DNA of 64,000 bases from contig JABFRB010000004.1 in assembly GCA_013141385.1 (NCBI GenBank), positions 34,376-98,375 of the forward strand. Direction: 5' to 3'. The stretch's first letter is position 1, and every line of letters starts with the position of its first letter. The notes beneath the pieces were generated by a model, which had not been told where the DNA came from, searched no databases, and saw only the letters and a list, made by a program, of their open reading frames with translations. This document shows positions 9,701 through 21,700 of the stretch, in pieces. The translations under genes and the position numbers were made by a program. Source of the DNA: Bacteroidales bacterium (GTDB lineage Bacteria > Bacteroidota > Bacteroidia > Bacteroidales > Tenuifilaceae).

Positions 9701-12700
9701 TAAATCGTCTACCTCTTTTTTAGAAGATATATCCACTCGTTTATAAACTATCCTAGCACCCGCATTTTCCAAATCCTTAAGTTTGGAATCTTTTTCTGAA
9801 CTTAGTTCCGATCTCCCAACTAAGACTATTGTTGCTTTCTTAATCTTTTCAACAATCTCTTGTGCAAATAGTAGACCCAAACCACCTGCTCCACCTGTAA
9901 TAAGGTATATTCCGTTCTCTTTCCAAGGAAAGCGGATTTCCTTTTCTGGAATATTTATTTCTCTTACATCTTGGACAAATCGTCGACGTTTGACATCATC
10001 ATTCGAATAACGTATTCGGGCAGAGTGGGGTATTGAAATACTTTCCCTCAGTATTTCTATTATCTCTTCGGTAGTTTTACCAAAACCAATTTCTATCACT
10101 TGCCCCACAATCAAAGGATTCTCTTTTTGTGCTGTCTTCAATATTCCAGATAATCCAGATAAAAGAAGACTTGCTTCATTTTCTGCTACTATTATCTGAA
10201 TAAATGCTTTTCCTTTGAACTTAGAAATCAGGATGTTCCTAATTTCAGTAAAGATTTTAATGCAACACTCTTCATAATACTTATCGATGGAGGTATCATC
10301 AATTTTAAATGAAAGGCATCGGACTCCTTTCATAGTTTTTTCAATCATCTCCTGTAGACCTGACAAAACATTGTCATCCTTAATGAGAATCAACAAATGC
10401 TGTTCATATACAAAAGATGTTTTTTCCTGAACGTCTATTTCTCGCCAATAAGGTTCCATCAGAAGTACCCCATCCGATACAGGAGAATTCAACGAATCAT
10501 AATTATTATCTTGTGATCGCGCTGTAAAACCTCTCATACAAATGCAAACGCTACCCTCTTCATCAGCAATATCAATATCAAGTTTAATTACTGCATCATC
10601 TGAATTGCTTCCCATTGCATATTTGATGTGCGCCCACATCTTTGGAGTGCAACGGTTATACACCTCCATAGATTCAAGTGCAAATGGCAGCATTGGTTTT
10701 GCCTGTAAATTTTCAATTATGCCCAAAGAACCATCCATATTGTGCTGTTCTTTCGCTAAAAATTCTGATAATCCAGCAAATAACCCTAATGAAGTTTGTA
10801 GGGCAGAATCTAACATGCTCGGATGTAAGACATACTGATCTAGTGTGCTAGAAACAGAGGTTGGAATTGACAAAGAAGCAAGAACTTGATTCATTCCTAT
10901 ATAAACAGCATCGATTCCCTTGTGGCTAGATCCATAGTTTATGCCCATTGAGGAAAACATCTTGTAGTATTGGACAGGCATTACCTTCTGTTGACTACAC
11001 TGCTCTTTAATTGTAGCAAGATCTAAACTAGGTATTTCTCCTCTTTTAATAAATTGTATAACTCCTTGAGAGTGCACAACTTGCTCGTTATCAACTATCT
11101 GCCTAAAAATATCATATATGATATCACCTTTATCATTAGGACTTAAAGTAATTTGAACATCGATAGGTTCTATATCAGATATAAGAGGTTGAATCCATGA
11201 GATGTTCTTAAATCTCATCATCCTATTTTCATCATGCAAATCATTAGTTGAAGTTTCGACAGCTTTACGAGCCATCTCGAGATATACAACCCCTGGTAAG
11301 GTTTTATTCCCGTTGATGACATGATCTGTAAGAAAAAATTCTCTACCAGTCAACATTGTGCTGAAACGCTGCACTGAAAAAGTTGATGTATTTCTTAACT
11401 GTAAATCACAGCCAATAGCTCCTGTGGGTGATGAGAGCGAAGAATAGGTTGCGATTGATCCAAGGGTCATTTTTTCCCTGTCCAACTCAATCCAATATCG
11501 CTCTCTGGCAAACGGGTAACCTGGCAAACTAATACGTTGAGGTTTTAAATCAATATCAGTTTTCTCATATAGTTTATTCCAATCTAATTCCAATCCTGCC
11601 ACCCACAAATCGAGGATCCTGCTGTATTTCTTTTCAATAATCCATTTATTAACCGTTTCTTTTAAATCCTCATCTTTATCGAAGAGAGCTAGGACATTCT
11701 TATCATTTTTACCATGTCCTTGATAAGTATATTCCTGATGTTTGTCGTTAATATAAGCCTCAAGTTTTTCTGTTAATTGATCAACTGAATTCACAAGAAG
11801 ACCAAGGCGTTCCTCCATTGATTCTCTACCCACTTGCAGAGTATAGGCTATATTCCTTAAAAAAAGATGAGGTTTACGAAAATAGCAAGGTATATTTTCT
11901 TGTTCTTCCTTTTCAAAATTCTGTTTTTCAACAAAACATGTATGGTGAAGAAAGGCCAATAAATCTTTAACTTTTTGTTGTAATTGCTCTTTCGTTCGAG
12001 CAGATAATGGAATAATGACATCTATTTGTTCATTTAAATCATCCGAAACAACAAGTCCTTTTGCTTCACTCAAGGTAAATGGAGATATATACTCCTGCAC
12101 TATGATATGTGCATTTGCTCCTCCTGCACCAAATGATGAGACACCCGCTGTACGCGGTATCTCTTCTTTCATTCCATCTATAATGCGCGATAATCGATGC
12201 CACTTTTCTAAATTTTTCTGAACTTTAAACGGTGTTTGACTAAAATTTATTTCAGGGTTAGATACCTCAGAATGAAGTGAAGGTACAAGTTGCTTGTACT
12301 TCATTTGCAGCAATACTTTGGTCAGTCCTGCTGCACCTGCAGCCGACTCACAATGCCCAATATTCGATTTAACTGAACCTAAGGCACAAAATTGCTTTTC
12401 AATATTGGCATTATCACAATTCTCCTTGAAAGCACGAGTTAGCCCTGCAACTTCAATAGGATCACCTAGAGCAGTACCTGTACCATGTGCCTCTATATAA
12501 CTCAATTGCTCTGCCGAGATGCGAGCACGTTCCAATGCTTTGGATACCACTGCCGATTGAACTCTGGGATTGGGTACTGTATAACCGTTAGTTTTTCCTC
12601 CTGCATTAACTGCACTCCCTTTGATAATACCATAAATATGATCTCCGTCCTTTTCGGCCTTACTTAATGGTTTTAAAACAAAAACACCCACTCCTTCAGC

Positions 12701-15700
12701 ATCAATAAAACCATCCGCCTTTTCTCCAAACGCTTTGCATTGATTACCTTCTGATAGCATCGTCATTTCGGTCAATCCTGAAAAATGGATAGGATCAATA
12801 ATCAGGTTTACTCCGCCAACTATAGCACATTCGCTTAATCCGCAGTACATACTTTCTAAAGCCGTGTGTATGGCTGTTAAAGATGAAGAGCAAGCACTGT
12901 CTATCGCCATTGAAGGGCCTTGAAAATTCAAACAGTAGGAAACTCTATTGGCAATAGAATAAAAAGCGGGCTGTTGTCCGTATCTAGAATTCATTACTCC
13001 AACAAACACCCCAATTTTACTAATATCACCCAAACTCTCGGGGGTATAGCCAGCATCCTCTATAGCATGGTAACATGTTTCTAGAAATAGCCGCTCCTGA
13101 GGATCCATTCGTTCCGCTTCTTTTGGGGAGATACTAAAAAACAACGGATCAAATTTGTCAATGTCTTCAATGAAGCCTCCCCATCGGGTATATATTTTTC
13201 CAGATTTTCCTTTTTCAGCATCATAGTAATCTTCCCAATTCCATCGATCTTTAGGAACTTCCGAAATACAATTAATTCCTTTAACCAGATTATCCCAAAA
13301 TTCATTCAGATTTTTCGATTGAGGATATCGCCCACTAAGACCTATAATTGCCACGTCAAAAACTGAGAGATTATAACTAGAAGTTGGAGTTGTACGAATT
13401 GGCTGAGGAGATATTCTGCTAGGAATGCGGTTTGACCAATTTTTAGATATAACTTTTTCATCTTTAGAGGTGAGAACCTTCTCTGACAATCGCTGTTCAG
13501 GTACATCAATAGATATTATTCCCTTTAAAGTTTCCAAGTTGTTCTCTAAAAAATAATCCACTAACCCATTAATTGTTGGTATTTCAAAAAACAGGGTACT
13601 TGTTATATCTGGAAATACTTTGCGCAGTTGATTTGTTAGTTGGACAACTAGAATTGAATCCAATCCATATTCAGTGAGCGGCTGATTAGGACTCAATTGC
13701 TCTGGACCCATTCCCAGAGTTTCAGCAGCAAGTTTCTGGAAATATAAAACACTTTTTTCGAATAAGGTTTCCGATGAAATCGCTTTAATTTTTATTTCTG
13801 GTTTTGGCGATGCAATAACCTGAGTACTGATTTTTTCTTTTACGGCTGCCTTTACTTGCTTATTAAACATCTGACGCACAAAACCATTACTACTTGCAGC
13901 AATAACTTGATGTCCAAAGGAGTGGGCTTCTTGTGCTGGAAAAAATATCGAAGTAAATCCTTCCTCCGCAAGAATTCTCTGCCAATTTTCAGGAGTTAAA
14001 GCTGGGCTGCCGGGCATACGTAAAACTATATCTTTATACAACCACCACCCCTCAAGTAATCCAAAGGTGAGATGGGTAAATAGAGACCATGTGCTGATTT
14101 CGTTTATTAGAAGAACTCCATGATTTTTTAACAAGGCTTTAGCATTTCGCAAAGTATCCCTGAGATATGGTGTGGCATGCAAAACATTAGCAGCAATTAC
14201 AAGATCGTAATTGCCGGCTGAGATTGATTGTGGCAGTAAGGGTTTTGAAACATCAAAAATGGCAGTTCTTAAATTTTGATATTGAGGTTGAAAATTTTGT
14301 TCAGCATGCATCAGAAATGCTTTTGAAAGATCTGTGTAACAGTATTCCACTATAGCATCTCCAAATTCCTGCAATCGAGGAAGTAATTTAACAGTAGTTC
14401 CTCCTGTTCCTGCACCTATTTCTAATACACGGATTTTTTTCTCCTTATTTGATTTCAACTGCTGCCTTAATATTGTAGAAAAGACATCGCCCAACCGCTC
14501 ATTGGAGAAATCCGCTAGAGCGTTGCCTTTATAAATTCCCTCTACAAGGTGCATGGAAGAGTTAGGAAACATAACCTCCGTAGCAGGTCGCTTGCCATTT
14601 AGTATATCAGGCAGGGCTTTTAAACAGGCTTCAAGTAAAGTAATCTGCGAACTTAAGTTGGGATTAACTGCCCAACCTATTTTCTTCGTGTCCCATTCAT
14701 CCCACAATTTTTCGAGATCTTTGACCTCGCGATTCAAAGTTAAATCAGCATTTAGCCACCCATGTTGCTGTAAATAATCTACATTATATTTAAGCCATTG
14801 TTCATAAAATGGAGTAGGAAGTTTTTTCTGTAATAGGTCACTCAGTTTAAAAATTTTTGATCCTATCGGTTCTTGAACAGGCTTGTTAGAAATAAAGAAG
14901 CCCAATAATTTCAAACTGGAGATGAGAATTTCAGTAGCAGCAATTTCCATATCAAATGGTGGCAGTGATGCTTTCAGAATCAATGCTTGCTCTTCGGAAT
15001 TTTGTAAATTTCCGAATCCCTGAATTTCCAAAAACGTAGTCTCGTCTTTGGGATAAAAGGCAACTCCTTCCAGCACTCCAAGGTCTGAAATCGCCCTAAC
15101 ATTGAGACTTTTTATAAATGCCAATTGGGTAAGGTTGGAATTCATAAAAGATTGAAGGGAAAGCATCCCTTCATTAGGTTCAATGGAGCCAATCCCTATT
15201 TGAGCAATACGCTTTTTGTATGATTCATCGGCAACAATTCCTACACTTCCCCAGTATCCCCAGTTTACAATTTTTATTGGATACGAGTGTTGTTGCTGAA
15301 TATATTGCGCAAAACTATCTTTAAATGTACAACCAGCAGCATAATTAGACTGGCCAGGAGCTTTATAGAAAGATTGTAGCGAAGAGAAAAACAGCATGAA
15401 ATCAAGATTCTGCGAGCCGAATACTTTGTCCATATTAATACTGATATCCACTTTTGCAGATAAACCAGCTCTGAATTTTGATTCCTCCATGGCCATGATG
15501 CTTTGATCCTGTAGAATAATTGCAGAATGCACTATACCATTGACAGTTGGATACTTTTCCAAAATCTTTTTAGCAACCTGCTCCATAGCACCATAATCGG
15601 TCGCATCAGCTGAGAAATACAACGGAGTAAATTGACTAAATGATTTTATCTTTGCTACAATTTCTGGGGAGTCTTCATTTTTCCTACCTATCCAGATAAT

Positions 15701-18700
15701 TTGTGCTTGATATTGTTCAATCATAAACCTACTCCAAACTTCGCCAAGCCCTCCTGCTCCACCGACAACAACGTAAACTCCATTAGTTTTGTAAAGAGGT
15801 ATCTCATGCGTTAAGGTTGATGCATAAGCCAATCCATGACTAAACCACTCGCTCTGGCGAAGAGCCAAACCGTTCCCATATTTATCCCAATTCAGAGATA
15901 GACATTCTTCAATTTGAATATGCTCCAATGAATCCAGATCCAGAAGCCTCAAATTCCAATGGGGATACTCTTTGGCTAAACTGCCAATTAATCCAAACAC
16001 ACTAGCATGAGCAGGCTGGATGCGATCATCCTTTTTCACCTTTTGGGTCATGCGAGTAATAATAGTCCATTGGAGATCTTTATAAGCAAAACCTTCAGAT
16101 AGTAACGCTTTGATAATGCGAAATACAGTAAGAACTCCTTGTTCTTGATGGTCAATTATCCGAAAAGAATCTTTATTCGAATTGTCAGTTTCAATTACAT
16201 CAGGTGCAATCCAAAGCAATTGATCAAAGGAACTGTTCTTCAACCCTAATTGAATCTCCTCAATAGTTGGATTTTCGGATAGCTGTAACAAACTGGAATT
16301 GGGGTAAGATTTCTTCACCCAAGTTAAGAGAGACTGTTCGCTTCCCAACAAGAGTATTTTAGCAGAATTTAATAATGCTTCTCTCGTTTCAACATCTTTC
16401 GTAGGGTATACCGAACTCCACACTGGAACCAAGAAATTTAAACCAGTGTTAATTTCCTCCTGACAAGAAACAAATGGCGATTTTTTATTTACTGAATTTA
16501 ACTCCTCTTTCATAATCCGCAAAGAGAACCCACGTATTTCCACACATACATTTCCTATCATATCGCAAAGATCAACATCCATTTTGATGACTGAATGCTC
16601 AGAATTACTAACTGTTTTGTTACTTGGAGAAAAACGCACCCATGCAAACATCTCCTTAGTACACGCAGAGATAACGCGTATTGATTCAAGCGCAAAAGGA
16701 AGCGGTGTTTGGTTGAAAGATTGATTTACATCTCTTTGTGTATCAGTAAAAAAAGTTATAGAGGTTTGTAATGAACTATCCAACATACTAGGATGTAAAA
16801 CATATTCATTAGATGAATCAAGAATTTCAGGTAAGCATAATTGGGCAAGCAATTGATTTTCTCCCTTATAAATCTTAACTATTCCCTGAAATGCAGTACC
16901 ATATTGAAGGCCCATGCGAGCAAAAAGAGGGTAAATATCCTCAGCCTCTATTCTCTTATGTTCCTCCCTAGATTCTATCTGAGATTTGAGCTCTTCAATA
17001 TTAAGTTTGGCTGGGACAAAGGTAAATTGATCCGATTCTGATTCATACATAAATACTGCTTGCCCCTGGCAATGTACAACTCGTTCTGCTTGATCATCCC
17101 GTTGATCACCGTATTGACCACTATAGATTTCAAAATCAATGGAATCATGCTCATTTGCAATTAAAGATATCGAAATCACTTTTTTACTAGCATAATCAAC
17201 CTTCCCATCAATTTTATTTTCATTAAGAACAAAAGGTTGTATCCAAACAACGCTATGCAACTCTACCTTCAAATTACCGTTGGATTTTAGGTTAGCAGGG
17301 ATTGCTTGTTCAACCGCAGCCCGAACCATTTCAAGGTAAGCCATTCCAGGAAGAATTTTTTGTCCTTTAACCTGGTGATCGTTTAGGAAAAATTCATTCC
17401 CCGAGAAAAGGGAGCTAAAACGCTGAACAGATAAATCCGAGGTATTCCGATGAAGTAAAGGGTGAATTTGAGCATCCAATCTCTGATCGCATCTATCTAC
17501 TTCTGCTGATACTGGAATGGGGACATTTTCAAACCAATAATTCTCGCATACGAAAGGATAAGCTGGAGCACTAATCCGTTGTGGTTTAACTTCTCCATAA
17601 ATTTTATTCCAATTAAAATCTAAACCATTTACCCATATTCCAAGAAGTTTATTCCATTTTCCTTTATCAATCCAATTGGTTATAATTGTAGAGAAGTCCT
17701 CATTCACATCAAAGAGAGACAAAAGGTCTTTATCCTGTTTATGGGTTTTACTAACCTGCCCTGTAAATACGCCTTCTATTTCTTTATCTCCTTGAATATA
17801 TCTATGCAGTTTTTCAACAAGTTCATTTGTGGAATGTACAATCAAACCCAATCGATTTTCCATAGCTTCCCTACCCACCTGCAATGTATATCCCAAATCT
17901 GCAAGGTTAATTTCTTTTTGTTCAATCCAGTGTAGTAGCTTTTCTGCATATACTTTTAACCGATTTTCGCTTTTAGCAGAGAGTACTATAATAGCAGGAA
18001 AACTGTTTGAAAGATTAATTTTACTAATGTCATTACTTTCTGGAATATACTCTTCTACTATAATATGAGCGTTCGATCCACCTGCACCAAAAGAAGAAAC
18101 TCCAGCAATACGCGAACAGGTTTTTCCATTGACAATAGGAGATTTCCACTCTCTCAACTCTTGGTTGATAAAAAAGGGTGTTTGAGTAAAATCAATGTTT
18201 GGATTTAATTCATCAGCATGCAAACTTGGAACCAGCTTTTTGTTCTTCATTTGTAATATCACCTTTGTCAATCCTGCAATTCCAGCCGCAGCTTCAAGGT
18301 GACCTACATTCGACTTCACAGAACCGATTGCACAAAAGCCAGTTTCTAAAGTGTTTTTATTAAAGGCTTGTGTTAGTCCACGAATCTCAATTGGATCTCC
18401 CAATTCCGTTCCAGTACCATGAGCTTCAATATAACTAATGGAGCAAGCGTCTATTCCTGCCTTTTCCAGAGTTTCCTGAATGAGTTTGCCTTGCAATTTG
18501 GGATTGGGAACCGTATATCCATTCGTTTTCCCACCATGATTTATGCCTGTGCTGCGAATGACCGCATAAATATTGTCACGATCTTCGATTGCCCGCGAAA
18601 GATTTTTCAATAAAATAGTGCCCACTCCCTCTCCAGGAACATAACCTGTACCTCCTTTTCCAAAACTTCTACATTTTCCATCAACCGATAAAAACTGGCT

Positions 18701-21700
18701 GGCGCAAAGCCCCACGTACGTGTAAGGATGGAGTAACAAATTAACCCCACCAGCAAGAGCCATTTCATTCGGATTATGTCGCAAGTATTCACATGCTTCG
18801 TGTATCGCCGTTAAAGAAGAGGAACACATTGTATCAATAGGCATACTTGGGCCATGAATATTGAGTACATATGAAACCCTATTGGCAACTGAACCAAAGA
18901 GTGTATAAGGATAAATCTTCTTTTTCTCCTTCCAAAGTTCTGGTCCAAAGATGCCAAATTCAGCTCTCGTAATTCCCACAAAAACACCAGTTTTTGTTTC
19001 ACCACCATTTTCAAGTGAAGTGCTTAACCTTTCGCGTGTATATCCAGCATCTTCAAGGGTTTCCCAGCAAGATTGCAAAAAAAGACGTTCGTGCGGATCC
19101 ATGTTCATAGCCTCTCGTGGCGAAATATTGAAGAAAAGTGGATCGAACTCCGAAAAACCTTTCAAAAACCCTCCCCATTTGCAATAACTCTTACCTTGAG
19201 ACACAGCATCTTCCTTGTTTGGGTGATAGAAATCCTTCAATGACCAACGACTTATTGGAATTTCTTCTATTGAGTCTCTACCTGATTTTAAATTTTCCCA
19301 AAACTCGTCAAGATTGGCAGCCTGAGGATAGCGACCGCTGATTCCAATGATTGCAATAGAATCTGAAATTTTTTTCTCACAAAATTGTCCGCTTGACCTA
19401 CCCTTAAGCCAATAAGAACTCTTTCCTTCTTTGGAAGATATCGAACGTGAAGGTGGAAAATCTTTATTGCTTTTTATCTCTGTTGTGTTTGAATGAACAG
19501 GCTGGGTTTCATTATAAAATTCAACCCATTTTGCACATGCATCGAGATTATTTTTAATAAAAAATTCTGAAAGTCCATTAAGTGTTGAATATTCAAAAAA
19601 TAGTGTCTTGGATATTTCACCAAAAACTCGAGAGAATTTCTGATTGAATTGGAGAATCTTAGATGAGTCTATTCCATAATTTTCAAAGTGCTCATCTAGA
19701 TCAATCTGAGAAACAGGTATATTTAACACCTCTCCAAACAAAGATGCTAATTTGAACAATATCTTTTCCCTCAGAAGAGACGATGAGCTACCACTTAAGT
19801 CATTATCTTCATCTTGATGAATCTGATTTTCCTGATAATTAACCTCGAACTTATTCAAACTGCTCGAACTCTTATCAACTGTATTCTCATCTTGTTTAAA
19901 AGGATAAGTAGGAAGACCGTTCATCCTTAGAAATTTCTCCTTAACATCTTCAGGTCTATATAATTCAACCCAGGGAATAAAATTACCTTGTACCCATAGT
20001 TCACCTAATTGTGCCCAATTCTTGACATTGACAGCACTATTTATCTCGGTCTGTTTATGGTATTTCTTCTCCTTTCTCTTTTCTAGTTCTCCATAAAAAA
20101 TAGAATTACTATTTACAAAATCAGCAGGGTGTGCATCCGCATTTTGCTCGTAATTCCACTTCTTCAATAGATTAATCAGCTCATCTTTATTGGTAAAGAC
20201 TACGGCTAATCGAAAATCCATTTCTTCTCTCCCTGTTTGTAGAGTATATGATATTGAATCCATCAAGGAATGAGAATTTTTTTCCAAATAGTCAACCCAT
20301 TTGCTTACATAATCTTTTAACCTCGTTTTACTTTGTGCTGAAAGAACAAAAAGTCTATTATAACAATCTGATTTTATATTACTTACATCAATAGAAGGTG
20401 ATAGATTTTTAACTTTTTTCTCGGGAACATGCTCTTCAATAATGATATGAGCATTTACCCCACTTCCTCCAAAGGTTGAAATGCCAGCCCGTCTGGGTAT
20501 TAACTGTCCATCAACCGAAATAGGTTCCCATGGGGATACCTTTGTCTGTAATTTAAAAGGAATCTGTTCAAAATCAATATTTGGATTCAAACCGCCGAAC
20601 ATCAATGTGGGAGCCAAGGTCTTGTACTTCATGGAGAGGAGCACTTTTGTCAACTGAGACATTCCTGCAGCAGCTTCACAGTGACCAATGTTTGGTTTTA
20701 CAGATCCAATCCTTCGATTGCCTTGAATCTCATTCTGTTTCCCGAAAACATCAGTTAGAGCAGCTATTTCAATGGTATCGCCTATGTCAGACCCATAGGC
20801 AGCAGCTTCGATGTAACTGATTGTTCGAGGATCAAAACCACTCTGCGATAAGGCCTCTTTTATCACAGCCTGTTGCTGTTTTTGATTAGGCCTTCCGAAC
20901 TTGCTCATCCTCCCGTTTTGATTGATTGCGCTTCCACGAATAATTGCATAAATGGAGTCTCCATTCTGAATTGCTTGCGAATAATTTTTTAGAACAACAA
21001 CCCCAACACCTTCTCCAGGAATAAAGCCTTTGCCACCTTTGCAAAAAGCAGCGCTATTGGAATCCTGAGAAAGCATACCTATCCTAGAAAGATAAAGGTA
21101 AATTGAAGGATGAAGGTATAAATTGACACCACCTGCTAAGGCTAAATCACCTTTTCCACTACGGATATATTCACATGCCTCATGGATGGCTGTGAACGAT
21201 GATGAACAATCATTGTCTATTGCAATGCTAGGTCCCTTAAAATCCATGAAATAGGAAACTCTACTAACCATTGAAGATATTGAAGTACTATAGTAGAGTG
21301 ATTCTGCATCCACTGAATAGAGATTGAATCCAATTCGCGAAATACCTCCAAATACTCCTGCTCTTCTACTAATATCTGGAGATAATCCCGAAGGTCGATA
21401 ACCTGCATCTTCCAATGCTCTCCAGCATTCCTCTAAAAATAAAAGTTCTTGAGGATCTATGTATGCTGTTTCTGCATGGGGAATATTAAAAAAAGTGGCG
21501 TCAAAGCAATTGTAATCTTCAATAAATCCGCCCCACTTTCCATAGGACTTCTTCAAATCGATAGCCTCCTTTGGGTTGGCGTGGTAAAATTCTTTCCAAT
21601 CCCATCTTTCTGATGGGATTTCCGAAATACATTTCTTCCCCGATTTTAAATTTTCCCAAAACTCTTCTACACTCTTCGCATTTGGGTATCTACCCGATAA